Source of the DNA: Bacteroidales bacterium
GTDB lineage: Bacteria > Bacteroidota > Bacteroidia > Bacteroidales > UBA932
Assembly (NCBI GenBank): GCA_017550025.1
Contig: JAFYLU010000096.1
Location: 1 to 63,549 of the forward strand
Direction of reading: 5' to 3'
Length of the DNA: 63,549 nt
A program made the translations under genes and the position numbers. The stretch's first letter is position 1. Each line of letters opens with the position of its first letter. The notes under the pieces were generated by a model. It was not told where the DNA came from and made no database searches. It saw nothing but the letters and a program-made list of their open reading frames with translations. Positions 34,723-42,969 of this stretch are shown here, one piece after another.

Positions 34723-36078
34723 TTACTGGTTTTTAATCCTGTCGGAAGAACTCAAAGACTCTTCCGTCCTGACCGACTGGTGATAAAAGGCCAACTTGAG
34801 GTTTTTGCCGGGGAAATTGAAGGCAATAGCCTGATTGATTGACTGAAGTATTGTCTGCGATGCGATTTCCACATCCGAGTTGAGATACAGCTTGAAGGCA
34901 TACAGCATTTCGGATCCGGAAGCGAGCTTCCCGTTCACCATGATGTTCGACAGTGACGGATGCAGGCCCATTCCGCTTGTGATAGCCGAGACAGAAGCTT
35001 CGGATATCTTCAGCTGCGATTCCACAAAATCCTTGATCTTCTGGTCTATCGGCTCGATCTTCCACTCTGTCATGTGTCCCAGGTCGTCCGGAACATCGAT
35101 GGTGTGGATGAATTTTCCAGCGTTTTCCTTGCCGGTGAGTACCTGCGTCAGCGATTCCAGAAGTTTCATGGTGATTTCTGCAATCTCCGCTTCCACCTGG
35201 GCGTCTGTCCATTCAGGGTACTGCTTGTGCAGGATATCACGGCGGTAGTCCCAGTATGAGCTTGGCGAATGGACATGGTAGGCCAGATTCAGACCGTTGT
35301 CGGTAACATATTTGAAGATGAGCGGGATTTCCGAGCCTCTGATGATCCATCGCAGCGCTCCCCAATATTGAGGGACGGAATACATGTCGCGGGAGAACGA
35401 GTATGTCCTGTTGTAAGAGGCGGAGACGGCATATTTGCCAGGGTCTCTCGGGTCGAATACGGGATATGACCTGATTCCGGACAGGCATTGGTGCTCATAA
35501 TCTCCTACGATGATGTGCTTGACATCTTCGAGCTTGCGACTGTCTGCCCATTCAAGTCTTGCGTTCTTGGCCGGAATATGCTCAAGAAGAGCAATCTTGC
35601 GAGGCTGGCCGATACGATGGCCACGGGTGAGGTGCTTCGCGTCGAAGAAGCCCTTCAGATGCAGGTAATCAGTAATGCAGCCCTTGAGATATGAGATGTA
35701 GTCCCAGCTGTCGAGCCATTCCTGGATCTGCTTGTCTTCCATCCACTGCTGGGTGATCTGGCCGTTCGTGTAGTCGGTTCTGCAAAGATGTGCTCCCTGG
35801 CCATAGAGGAGGCCCATCTGCCTCTCGAGGATTCCTGGCACAAGGTTGTTCTTGCTGATGACATTGCGAAGGTTTGAAGGCAGAAGATTGTCCGGTCCGT
35901 ATGGGACTATCTTGTGGGTGCCGGCTGACTGCCATGAGTGTTCCCAACTGCGCCCTTCGATGTCCAGGAACACGGAATCGAGACCGCCTCCGATGTGGTT
36001 GGAAAGCAAGAATACCTTGCCCTCACCGGCATCGGCCACAAAGGTATTTCCTGTAATCTGGTGTATTTTCTTACTCAT
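34723..36078 (-). CDS. Portal protein
   Basis: 451 residues. The portal pattern of Bacteroidales phages is seen: KIVPYGPDNLLPSNLRNVIS near the N-terminus, a wing region, and the stem-like SQLKISEASVSAITSGMGLH followed by SNIMVNGKLASGSEMLYAFK. It would form the dodecameric DNA gate of the capsid. It begins an operon with its own -7 box. It is separated from terminase and capsid by HicAB-1 and several small genes, an unusual split of the packaging module. Confidence 0.82.
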   Translation of the reverse strand: MSKKIHQITGNTFVADAGEGKVFLLSNHIGGGLDSVFLDIEGRSWEHSWQSAGTHKIVPYGPDNLLPSNLRNVISKNNLVPGILERQMGLLYGQGAHLCRTDYTNGQITQQWMEDKQIQEWLDSWDYISYLKGCITDYLHLKGFFDAKHLTRGHRIGQPRKIALLEHIPAKNARLEWADSRKLEDVKHIIVGDYEHQCLSGIRSYPVFDPRDPGKYAVSASYNRTYSFSRDMYSVPQYWGALRWIIRGSEIPLIFKYVTDNGLNLAYHVHSPSSYWDYRRDILHKQYPEWTDAQVEAEIAEITMKLLESLTQVLTGKENAGKFIHTIDVPDDLGHMTEWKIEPIDQKIKDFVESQLKISEASVSAITSGMGLHPSLSNIMVNGKLASGSEMLYAFKLYLNSDVEIASQTILQSINQAIAFNFPGKNLKLAFYHQSVRTEESLSSSDRIKNQ

Positions 36079-36107
36079 CCTTGAGTGTACTTAATCATTG
36101 AACAGCA

Positions 36108-36115
36108 CAAAGATA
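36108..36115 (-). promoter_or_regulatory. Promoter of the portal operon
   Basis: TATCTTTG on the minus strand, 29 bp before the portal start codon. Confidence 0.6.
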
Positions 36116-36177
36116 AATTCGCTTATGCACCTGATAAAGGACAATGTTCAGGAAAGATTTTTTCCTTAACATAATAA

Positions 36178-36201
36178 AAGGGCAACCTCACGGCTGCCCT
36201 T
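36178..36201 (-). terminator. Terminator of HicAB-1
   Basis: Minus strand AAGGGCA-(GCCGTGAGG)-TGCCCTT followed by TTATT, just past the hicB stop. Confidence 0.75.
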
Positions 36202-36221
36202 CCTTTGTGTTAAAAGTTCTG

Positions 36222-36620
36222 TTATAGAGAAACCGAACTAAGTTCGGAACCTATGCAATGGATGGCGTCAAGAATCTTCCTGACAGTCTTCTCGCCTGGA
36301 TATGCAGTACCGCTCTTATACTGCCTCATCTTACTTTCGTTGATACCTGCATACTGGGCAAACTTGCTGGCATTGATGAAGTCGAAGTCATTGAAAAATG
36401 ACGGAAGATCATACTGGAAACTGATAGTGTACCCTTCTGCGACCTCGAACCCTTCCGCTCTTGCGTCAGCAAGGGCTTCCAGTACACTTTCGTTGAAATC
36501 TTCCTTGGCAATGGCTACAGATTCACCGAACCCTCCGAAATAATTCCCTCCGAAGTGTTGTTCTGAACGGATGGAATACATTCCGTCAGTCCCTTTTTCT
36601 ATGATTGCTGTTATCTTCAT
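36222..36620 (-). CDS. hicB: HicB-type antitoxin (pair 1)
   Basis: 132 residues. The N-terminal partial RNase-H-like HicB fold is seen (IIEKGTDGMYSIRSEQHFGG, ALADARAEGFEVAEGY). It is fused to a C-terminal helix-turn-helix (NASKFAQYAGINESKMRQYKSG) that should bind the operon operator. It lies 55 bp downstream of hicA. A copy of AAAAGTTCTATG sits in the gap and an inverted copy lies before hicA, consistent with autoregulation by this protein. Confidence 0.85.
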   Translation of the reverse strand: MKITAIIEKGTDGMYSIRSEQHFGGNYFGGFGESVAIAKEDFNESVLEALADARAEGFEVAEGYTISFQYDLPSFFNDFDFINASKFAQYAGINESKMRQYKSGTAYPGEKTVRKILDAIHCIGSELSSVSL

Positions 36621-36675
36621 AATCGAAATATAAAAGTTCTATGTCAATGATCCTGAGTTCAAGAAGGGGCAGGGA

Positions 36676-36858
36676 CTAAATCCCTGCCTGTTTCTTGATT
36701 GCCTGTAAGGTTCCGGTTGGAATCTCTTGGCCATCGTGCCGAGGAACTGCAAATTTGTTACCAGTGATAGGTGAATACCATTTTTCGTGGCGTCCTCCTT
36801 GAGTCAGCAGGTAGCATCCGTTCTTTCTCAGCAACTTCTTAAACTCTGAGGTTCTCAT
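36676..36858 (-). CDS. hicA: HicA-type mRNA interferase toxin (pair 1)
   Basis: 60 residues with the dsRBD-like HicA fold. Catalytic His24 is in GGRHEKWYSP. The core PRHDGQEIPTGTLQAIKKQAG is the family signature. It degrades mRNA when free of HicB. Start ATG 36858 follows a -7 box (TACTTTTG) and an operator-like half-site. The pair would stabilise the prophage or act in phage defence (inference). Confidence 0.88.
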   Translation of the reverse strand: MRTSEFKKLLRKNGCYLLTQGGRHEKWYSPITGNKFAVPRHDGQEIPTGTLQAIKKQAGI

Positions 36859-36862
36859 ATAT

Positions 36863-36889
36863 CATAGAACTTTTAACACTACAAAAGTA
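36863..36889 (-). promoter_or_regulatory. Promoter and operator of HicAB-1
   Basis: TACTTTTG (36882-36889) matches the -7 box. CATAGAACTTTT (36863-36874) just downstream is an exact inverted copy of AAAAGTTCTATG at 36632-36643 in the hicA-hicB gap. Confidence 0.65.
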
Positions 36890-36949
36890 GCGTTTTTGTT
36901 ACTATTTTCCAAATATTTCATGAAAAATATTGAAAAAATTGAAGAATCT

Positions 36950-37249
36950 TCAAGAATTTCTCAGATGATCCTGCAGGTCGGGCTGGGAGTCGAGACGGTT
37001 GAACAGGTTGCGGTAGAGGTTGTCGAAGCCGTAGGCGCGGATGAAGATCTGGAACTGCTGACCGGCTATGGTCGTCCGGATCTTGAGGGAGAGGCGGTTC
37101 TTGGTCCGGTCAAGGTACTTCACGCGGATGTAGGTTGCTCCAGGATAGAGCAGGTGGATGAATGAGGCTTCCTCATGCAATTGCGGATCGTACTGGTTAC
37201 TCATTCCTGCTACAGGAAGAGTCTGAAGGGTTGAATTAGCGATAGGCAT
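36950..37249 (-). CDS. Small protein of unknown function controlled by leader RNA B
   Basis: 99 residues starting MPIANSTLQTLPVAGMS. The body (ASFIHLLYPGATYIRVKYLD, then LSLKIRTTIAGQQFQIFIRA) aligns by eye with the protein at 51793-52128 (ACKVHALFPHAEWIRVKNLG, VIITLKTAGMKVAAKGYGHA). The two are paralogues of an unrecognised family. Both are preceded by a structured leader of the same architecture. Slightly basic, with alternating beta-strands. RNA binding and autoregulation through the leader would be one explanation (speculative). Confidence 0.65.
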   Translation of the reverse strand: MPIANSTLQTLPVAGMSNQYDPQLHEEASFIHLLYPGATYIRVKYLDRTKNRLSLKIRTTIAGQQFQIFIRAYGFDNLYRNLFNRLDSQPDLQDHLRNS

Positions 37250-37440
37250 AGCTAATATGTATTAAAAAACTCCGACCTTAGGCTGCCTATCAATCAACAC
37301 CTTGCGGCGAGATCTGTTGCACCTTTCGGAGCAACGCCATAGTCGGAGTAACTTGTTTATATTTCTATTGTAAGTATCCTCGGTTTGAGGCTGCCGCGAA
37401 TAGAAAAGTATGTGTTGATTAATAGGCAAGGGCAAAGGTA
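37250..37440 (-). ncRNA. Structured leader RNA B, with promoter
   Basis: TACCTTTG (37433-37440), with TTG 19 bp upstream. X1 (37412-37427) pairs over 16 bp with X' (37285-37300), with a single U:G at the same place as in leader A. Core block 37359-37413 differs from A at only two positions. accttgcggcga is at 37299-37310. A GAAA-capped hairpin follows the core. The second stem, 37342-37349 with 37269-37276, ends in six Us. X' can also pair with 37241-37248 over the start codon. Confidence 0.78.
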
Positions 37441-37508
37441 GGAATAATTTTCAAACTTGCAACTGCTTTGCGGAAAAAGAAAAGCCCTCCGATTTTGAGG
37501 GCTTGAGA

Positions 37509-38048
37509 TTATTTGTTGACATTGTATGTTGTCGCATCGGTAGGTGTTGCTGGTGTTGCCACTTGTTCGAGCTTTGCGGATCCTGAGCCTCCGAAGGTAA
37601 ATGAGTACTCATTATCGGATAATGAGGCGACGAAAACAAGGCCTGCTGCTATAATCATGAATATTGCAGCCCCTACAACACTCTGCCAGACACCATTCCA
37701 CCAACCTTTAGGTTTGAGTGGCTCGACTATTTCTGTAAGGATATCTGCCTGGTTCTTTTTCGCATCAGATTCAATCTGCTTGATTATTTCTCTCAATGCG
37801 TCATCCACAAAGTTCTGCAGGATTTCGGTTGCCTGGAGTCTATATCTCTGAATGTTTTCTTCGGTGCATGTTACTTCGTTAAAATGCTGCCAGTCTGCCT
37901 CAGAAAGATGCCTTTCAGCATCGCCATCTTTCTTCTTTTCTATGAATTTAATCTTCTGCTCCTTGTAAAGTGCATAGGCTATATGACCGATGACATCTGT
38001 GTCATCTTCGACAATTTGAGAATATATGTGGTTGTATTGTCTGGACAT
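37509..38048 (-). CDS. C-terminally anchored membrane protein
   Basis: 179 residues. The N-terminal soluble domain (HIYSQIVEDDTDVIGHIAYA, LYKEQKIKFIEKK, then ENIQRYRLQATEILQNFVDD) belongs to a widespread bacterial and prophage type of unknown role. One membrane helix follows (VVGAAIFMIIAAGLVFVASL), then a Ser/Thr/Pro tail. Probably the N-terminus is cytoplasmic. It starts one base after the upstream small gene and shares its promoter. A lysogen-expressed exclusion or signalling protein is possible but unproven. Confidence 0.65.
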   Translation of the reverse strand: MSRQYNHIYSQIVEDDTDVIGHIAYALYKEQKIKFIEKKKDGDAERHLSEADWQHFNEVTCTEENIQRYRLQATEILQNFVDDALREIIKQIESDAKKNQADILTEIVEPLKPKGWWNGVWQSVVGAAIFMIIAAGLVFVASLSDNEYSFTFGGSGSAKLEQVATPATPTDATTYNVNK

Positions 38049-38049
38049 G

Positions 38050-38247
38050 TTACTTTATGGCTTTCCCAAATGAAGTTTTAATCTGGGATGATGACATTGT
38101 TCTGCTATGTACCTTACCTGTTGTAGTGGATCTGTAAGAAATAACCAAAGATTCACGAGTGGTGACACGGCCACTTAATGCAGAGGCAGGCCTCTGTTTA
38201 GAGGCATTGTTCGCTCTGATGATGGTCTTTTTTGATACTGTACACAT
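38050..38247 (-). CDS. Small basic protein
   Basis: 65 residues, very basic and Ser/Thr-rich (KKTIIRANNASKQRPASALS, TTRESLVISYRSTTTGK). No family recognised. It heads a two-gene unit with the membrane protein at 37509-38048. A -7 box and a leader hairpin lie upstream. It could be a nucleic-acid-binding or structural peptide. Confidence 0.55.
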   Translation of the reverse strand: MCTVSKKTIIRANNASKQRPASALSGRVTTRESLVISYRSTTTGKVHSRTMSSSQIKTSFGKAIK

Positions 38248-38259
38248 AAGTAATCCTAT

Positions 38260-38325
38260 ATATGTTGTAAAACCGTAGCTATCTCATTCTGAGGTGGCTT
38301 TACAAGACTATTTCTTGCAAAGATA
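38260..38325 (-). promoter_or_regulatory. Promoter and leader hairpin of the 38.2-kb unit
   Basis: TATCTTTG (38318-38325). In the leader TGTAAAGCC pairs with GGTTTTACA, enclosing CCTCA-GAA-TGAG-like bases, just before the start codon. This differs from leaders A-C. Confidence 0.55.
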
Positions 38326-38427
38326 GCAATTGTTTTAGATGTTTATACATTTAGTTCACAATTTATACACAATTTGTTTACAATTGAGAACAGTGACAGA
38401 TAGAATTACAATAATAATGCAATAGCC

Positions 38428-38748
38428 TTACTGAAGAATTACTTTCTGGCCGTTAAAGGTCATCAGGAGCGGCTGGTAGAAGCGGCGGGGCTCCATGGTG
38501 TCGAGGTTGATGTAGGCTTCCACTATTTCGGCATCCTTATGGTTCTCGATGCGTTCTCTCTTGAGGAGCCTGGCATGATTGACAGCCACTATGCCCTCGC
38601 TGGTGCCGGCAGAGGCGTTATAAGACATGAAGGTAAAGCTGAAGTGCCCTCCTTCAGCCGATATCCTTCTCATTTCCTTGATAGCTTCGTATAGATCCAT
38701 GTCGCAAAAGTAGCTTTCTCCTGTTTCGGGCAAAAGGACCATTGTCAT
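38428..38748 (-). CDS. Phage protein, unknown
   Basis: 106 residues. VLLPETGESYFCDMDLYEAI, then GGHFSFTFMSYNASAGTSEG and RRFYQPLLMTFNGQKVIL. The pattern resembles small proteins near the terminase in Bacteroidales phages. I do not recognise a named family. Two direct copies of ATCGGCCGTT lie upstream, suggesting separate regulation. No membrane segment. Confidence 0.55.
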   Translation of the reverse strand: MTMVLLPETGESYFCDMDLYEAIKEMRRISAEGGHFSFTFMSYNASAGTSEGIVAVNHARLLKRERIENHKDAEIVEAYINLDTMEPRRFYQPLLMTFNGQKVILQ

Positions 38749-38776
38749 GTGCCGGATGACCGATATAAAATGGCAA

Positions 38777-38808
38777 AACGGCCGATTTTACCTGTCTGAA
38801 CGGCCGAT
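38777..38808. repeat. Direct repeat AACGGCCGAT upstream of the 38.4-kb gene
   Basis: Identical 10-bp copies at 38777-38786 and 38799-38808, 22 bp apart (two helical turns), between terminase and this gene. They are candidate operator half-sites. No clear TAnnTTTG is seen here. Confidence 0.55.
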
Positions 38809-38883
38809 ATTCTGCATTTTTCGGGAATAGATTGTGAATAATGCGGTATTCTGCAGCACTTTATGGGATTTTACGGGTTTCAA

Positions 38884-38944
38884 ACAAAAAATCTCTCACA
38901 AAAGAGGCCGGCCCGCCCTCTTTTCCGCTTGCAATCGCAAGCGG
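38884..38944 (-). terminator. Terminator of the capsid-terminase operon
   Basis: Minus strand AAAAGAGG...CCTCTTTT followed by a T-rich stretch. Next to it is a perfect palindrome, CCGCTTGCAATCGCAAGCGG (38925-38944). Both lie after the terminase stop. Confidence 0.7.
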
Positions 38945-38969
38945 TCCTGAAGGTGATATATGGCGTGAG

Positions 38970-40748
38970 CTACATCGGCTTCAGGATGTCGATGTTGCCC
39001 GGCAGCACAGTGGAAGCCCCTTTTGCGATCTTTCGGTACTCCGGAGTCATCAGCAGGTACTTCAGTGAATCGGAAGGGTTGGTAGACTTGGTGGGCAGGT
39101 CCGATACCGGAAGTTTCTCGGACGATTTATCCTTGTACACGACTCCCATCTGGATCTTGGTGCGGGCGTTCTCGATGGACAGCTTGAGAGGCTTCGCGGC
39201 ATATGCATCGATGAGAAGGAGGGGAAGTCGTGGGTTGGTTCCGGCCATGAACTTCTGCATGAAGTCATATTCCTCGGACTGCCTGATGTCTCCCTGCTTG
39301 AGGGACATCAGGTGGACCTGCCATCCGGTTCGCCTGCCGTTCTCATATTCGATTGCCTTCTTGAGCGCACTGACCTGGTCTTTGCCTACGGATTTGTAAC
39401 TGTTTCCCGCGCGGTCATAATGCAGATAAACCACCTTGTTGCGCATGGGCTCGAAGTACTGTCGGAACTTCGCCCCGAGCTCGTCGATGTATTCAGGTGC
39501 AAGGGTGTATATGAACTTCAGCACCCTCAATGTCTCGCGGCCATGATGCTTCTGCAGCTGCGAGCATGTCATGCTGCACATGTTGCCGAAGTCAACCCCG
39601 AGTTTGAGAGGCTGTTCGAGATTGATATAGCGCAGGACTCTACAGTCCTCCGCCTGTCTCAACGCGATGCGGTCATATTCCTTCTCGTCGATCCCGTCGA
39701 AATAGAAATGATCCTCACGCAGTCCGGCATAGAACCGGTCTCCGCTACCGAGCTTCGGCTTGAGGGAGAGGATGGCGGTGTTCGTGTCGGGCAGTCCGGA
39801 GGCAATGGCATCCGAGAACCATTCGGCTGTGAGGATGTCGACATTGATATAGCTCGACGCACGAAGGTAGAATGTTCCGGCCTTGGCCTGCTTGCGTGCC
39901 ACCTCCCAGCGGTGCTTCCATCTTGATGCGGTCTTCAGCTTCTGTCTGCAGTCGGTGAGATCTGAATGGCTCTTGCTCTTAAGCCATTTTTCCTTGGCTG
40001 CGACATATTCGTGCATGGCTTCGTTATACACAAGGCCGACCTTCATGACGAGGAGGATTGCGGGTATGTCCATGTTCTTGGCCTCCTTCTCCATCCAGTC
40101 GTACTCTCCTATATGGGAGGTGTCCGCGAGATCGGAGGTGAACATGACTCCGCGGTAGAAAACGCACTGGCCGTACTGGCCGAAGTAACCTCGGTTGGCC
40201 TTCAGGAGATTGGCGATCTTGGCCGGGTTGAAGTATTTGACCTCATCCCCGAATACGAAGACGAAGGATCCTCCGGCCAATGATGACGGACGGTCAAGCG
40301 AACCGAACCTGATGTTCAGGCCGGTGAAGAATATGATGGTGCGTTTGTATGTTCCCAGTTTGTTGTACGGCCTCCAGAAGTGAGGCTTCAGCCAGTCGGG
40401 AAGTCCTTCCTTTTCCTTGTCGGTGAATTCCGGAGGTTCCTGTTCCACCACATAGTGAGTCCCCTCCTTGAATCCTTTCCTTTCCAGACCTTCAAGCACT
40501 GCGGGGAGTATGTTCGCCTGCAGGTTCGTGAATGTATCCGCCACCCACACGACAGGGGCGCCCGGCATGTCATATATCAGGTCTATCAGCCTTTCGACCT
40601 GCACGTCCGTGGTCTTTGCGGAGCCTCGGCCGAAATGTACATATGTCTTGCGGGCACCGACAAGAGCCACAACCTGCGCCATCTTGTTCTGGTACTGAAC
40701 AGACGCAAGCGTGGTTTTGGCTGCGTTAACTTTCTTCCTGTGCGACAT
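38970..40748 (-). CDS. terL: Terminase large subunit
   Basis: 592 residues. ATPase motor with a Walker A variant (FGRGSAKTT, residues 39-47) and Walker B (GSFVFVFGDEVKYF). The C-terminal RNase-H-like nuclease is marked by KLGVDFGNMCSMTC and VYLHYDRAGNSYKSVG. It cuts and pumps phage DNA into the procapsid through the portal. It overlaps the small-subunit-like gene by 23 bp. Last gene of the head operon, followed by a terminator. Confidence 0.92.
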   Translation of the reverse strand: MSHRKKVNAAKTTLASVQYQNKMAQVVALVGARKTYVHFGRGSAKTTDVQVERLIDLIYDMPGAPVVWVADTFTNLQANILPAVLEGLERKGFKEGTHYVVEQEPPEFTDKEKEGLPDWLKPHFWRPYNKLGTYKRTIIFFTGLNIRFGSLDRPSSLAGGSFVFVFGDEVKYFNPAKIANLLKANRGYFGQYGQCVFYRGVMFTSDLADTSHIGEYDWMEKEAKNMDIPAILLVMKVGLVYNEAMHEYVAAKEKWLKSKSHSDLTDCRQKLKTASRWKHRWEVARKQAKAGTFYLRASSYINVDILTAEWFSDAIASGLPDTNTAILSLKPKLGSGDRFYAGLREDHFYFDGIDEKEYDRIALRQAEDCRVLRYINLEQPLKLGVDFGNMCSMTCSQLQKHHGRETLRVLKFIYTLAPEYIDELGAKFRQYFEPMRNKVVYLHYDRAGNSYKSVGKDQVSALKKAIEYENGRRTGWQVHLMSLKQGDIRQSEEYDFMQKFMAGTNPRLPLLLIDAYAAKPLKLSIENARTKIQMGVVYKDKSSEKLPVSDLPTKSTNPSDSLKYLLMTPEYRKIAKGASTVLPGNIDILKPM

Positions 40749-41670
40749 TTTCCAAAATTCCGATTATATCCGTGTCTATGATTCCTGCATCCATCTTCAG
40801 ACGATGCACCTCGGCATCGGTGAGATGCTCGAGCGCGTCGATCTGTGCTGCCAGCTCGTCACGGTTGGCTTTTGGCAGGCCGATGCTGCCGGGATCCAGG
40901 GAGAGGAGTCTGATGTTCCTCTTGTACTCTCCGTCGTCGAGCGGAGCTTCGTCGGGCTGGTCAAGCTGAAGTAGCTTCGCCTTCTTCTCAAGCACCTGGG
41001 CTGCGAGGGCAAAGTCTTTCGGTGTCTTCGCTTCCGCGACCATTGCGTGATACAATGTGTCATAGCTGTCGGCCAGATGATGCCTCATGGCCTCCTTGGT
41101 CACGCGGCGGCCTCCGTTGAACATCTCTATGGACTCGGCGATGATATCAGCAGCTCTTTCGTAAGAGAGACTGTAGGGAGGCTTGCACAGGATCTTGATG
41201 GCTTTTCTTTTGCCGTACTGGATGACAAACGAGTAAGTCATCTGCAGTATCTCGAGGTATGCCTGCTCCTTGGCAGACATGTCTCCGTTGCATCCCTCGT
41301 TGTAGTACCGCTGGATGTTCTCGAACAGACTTTCGTCCTCCGCCCCGCCGAACAGGTCCAGCTTCGTGAGCCTGAAGGCTCTGTCTCGGATTGCCTTGTT
41401 GAAGTCGATGACCGAATCGGGGTCTCCGGATTTCGCACCCTTGTAAAGCTGGTGCTCGATCTCGAACTGTGCGGTCAGTTCTCCTTGTCGCAGCAGACGG
41501 GAGACCTCGCTGCCGGGGTCAGCATACTCGCGGTGGAAAGCGTCGGGAGGGAAGCCGAGGAAGACGGCGATATCCTTTTCCTCCCATCGGAGCTTTCCGA
41601 CTTCAAAGAGCTGCACCCTCTGTGCGTCAGTCAAGACTATCCTCTCTGTGTCGTTGATGATGGCGTTCAT
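40726..41670 (-). CDS. Terminase small subunit-like protein
   Basis: 314 residues. The N-terminal DNA-binding region (RIVLTDAQRVQLFEVGKLRW, KDIAVFLGFPPDAFHREYAD) looks like the helix-turn-helix of small terminases, followed by QLYKGAKSGDPDSVIDFNKA. The C-terminal part (ALAAQVLEKKAKLLQLDQPD) is helical. It overlaps terL at one end and the upstream gene by ATGA at the other. Longer than average for the family. Assignment rests on position and the N-terminus. Confidence 0.75.
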   Translation of the reverse strand: MNAIINDTERIVLTDAQRVQLFEVGKLRWEEKDIAVFLGFPPDAFHREYADPGSEVSRLLRQGELTAQFEIEHQLYKGAKSGDPDSVIDFNKAIRDRAFRLTKLDLFGGAEDESLFENIQRYYNEGCNGDMSAKEQAYLEILQMTYSFVIQYGKRKAIKILCKPPYSLSYERAADIIAESIEMFNGGRRVTKEAMRHHLADSYDTLYHAMVAEAKTPKDFALAAQVLEKKAKLLQLDQPDEAPLDDGEYKRNIRLLSLDPGSIGLPKANRDELAAQIDALEHLTDAEVHRLKMDAGIIDTDIIGILENVAQEES

Positions 41671-42338
41671 TTTCTTTTCTCAAAATCTTCTATCATTCTG
41701 TTGACTTCATTCAACTCCCGCTGCTTTGAGCGAAGGCGTTCCTCGCGCGAAGCGAGAAGGTGGGGCTTCGTACCTTTGCTGATCTCATTGCGGATTCTCC
41801 AGATGGATCCTTCCAGGTTCTTCCTTTTTCTTATGAGGGCTACGATCGAGAGGGAACGAAGTTCGTCCATCCGTCGGGATTCGGCGAAAATCTCGTGTTT
41901 TCCAAGGCAGGTTCCGTGCTCTTTGAAATACGCGAATTCGGAATCGATTTTCCGATTCTGCTTATAATTTTCAATCACTTTTCTTGCAGTCTCGAAGCAG
42001 GATTCAAGGTCGGTGCAAGAGTGCAGCTGTTCGTGAGCGGTGACGAAATTGTGATATGCCGAGATCTTGTCAGCTGCCAATATCTTCAGCTCTGCCGGGC
42101 AGTGAGGGTCTGACAGGAAAGGCCATTTCTCGCGGAAGCTTCCGGTCCGTTTCCTTGCCGGAAGTGGTTCCGCGTTGTCCGCGAATTTCGAGAGCGCCTC
42201 GACAAGGAGACCTGCGAACATTGCCGGCTTCCTGCGAACCAGAGTGTCCAGATGTCTGTTCGGCGCATATATACTCAAAAGCCGAAGACCTTCCTGGACT
42301 TCGGCTCCTGATTTCAGCCATTGGCTTACCTCGTTCAT
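41667..42338 (-). CDS. Helical phage head-module protein, unknown
   Basis: 223 residues from ATG 42338, which overlaps the upstream stop by ATGA. All helical, strongly charged, with a basic C-terminal coiled coil (SREERLRSKQRELNEVNRMI). It contains YAPNRHLDTLVRRKPAMFAG and PHCPAELKILAADKISAYHN. It precedes the terminase genes. Possibly a packaging or scaffolding accessory. No family recognised. Confidence 0.58.
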   Translation of the reverse strand: MNEVSQWLKSGAEVQEGLRLLSIYAPNRHLDTLVRRKPAMFAGLLVEALSKFADNAEPLPARKRTGSFREKWPFLSDPHCPAELKILAADKISAYHNFVTAHEQLHSCTDLESCFETARKVIENYKQNRKIDSEFAYFKEHGTCLGKHEIFAESRRMDELRSLSIVALIRKRKNLEGSIWRIRNEISKGTKPHLLASREERLRSKQRELNEVNRMIEDFEKRK

Positions 42339-42958
42339 TCTGCAAGTAATGTTTTCTGAAGCAGCTGGGTGACAGCCGTGAGTCCTGCAGCTGAACAGAT
42401 GAGATACTTCTTTCTGACAAGTGCTTCCATCACGATGTGCTCGCAAGGGTTTCCTCTCAATACAGGTGTGAGCAGGTTGCCCTCCTTGTAGGATCCTTCA
42501 ATCGCTCTTCCGAGTTTCGGCTTGAGTATTGATTCAAGTTCGTTCTCCGGATCGTAGTTGTCGTCCAGGAACCTTGTGACGAGCTCATGCTTGTCAAATG
42601 CAGACGGGAGACGGTCGTAGTGTCGTCTGCCCTGTCCGTCTACATACACAAGAGGAGCGCAAAGCTCTTCAAAAGAGACTGGAGCGCAAGGGATGCAGCC
42701 GGCAGGAACGAGTATGAACTTGTCGGCGACTTCGTTGTCGGCAAGCAGTCGTGGGAGCACCTGTATGAGTGATGTCTCCGGAGTTGTCGGCATGACCTTC
42801 TTGACAACGCCCGGCAGCATCTTGTCCCAGATCTTCTGCATCAGTTCCTCTGTGCCTTCGTATGCGAGGATAACTACAGATACGACAGTACCAGTATCGG
42901 TACCGGTCTCCGTGCCGTTGTCAACGGCCGGAGACTCCTTTACCATGTTTTCTTCCAT
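42335..42958 (-). CDS. Phage head-module protein, unknown
   Basis: 207 residues. A short acidic/Thr-rich leader (NGTETGTDTGTV) precedes a compact domain (PETSLIQVLPRLLADNEVAD, KFILVPAGCIPCAPVSFEEL, YVDGQGRRHYDRLPSAFDKH). No known motif. It lies between the probable tail-tube/decoration protein and the terminase accessory gene, in a tightly spaced operon. Confidence 0.55.
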   Translation of the reverse strand: MEENMVKESPAVDNGTETGTDTGTVVSVVILAYEGTEELMQKIWDKMLPGVVKKVMPTTPETSLIQVLPRLLADNEVADKFILVPAGCIPCAPVSFEELCAPLVYVDGQGRRHYDRLPSAFDKHELVTRFLDDNYDPENELESILKPKLGRAIEGSYKEGNLLTPVLRGNPCEHIVMEALVRKKYLICSAAGLTAVTQLLQKTLLAE

Positions 42959-42969
42959 ATTAAGCCGGA

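Noticed and set aside
30206-37440. Group I/II intron, IStron or insertion element as explanation of leaders A and B
   Set aside because: The units are under 200 bp with no intron core, no encoded protein and no terminal inverted repeats; the X1/X2 repeats differ between copies and pair with an internal strand, which fits a leader RNA better.
41047-41967. 306-residue plus-strand frame opposite the small terminase-like gene
   Set aside because: Antisense to overlapping, translationally coupled late genes.
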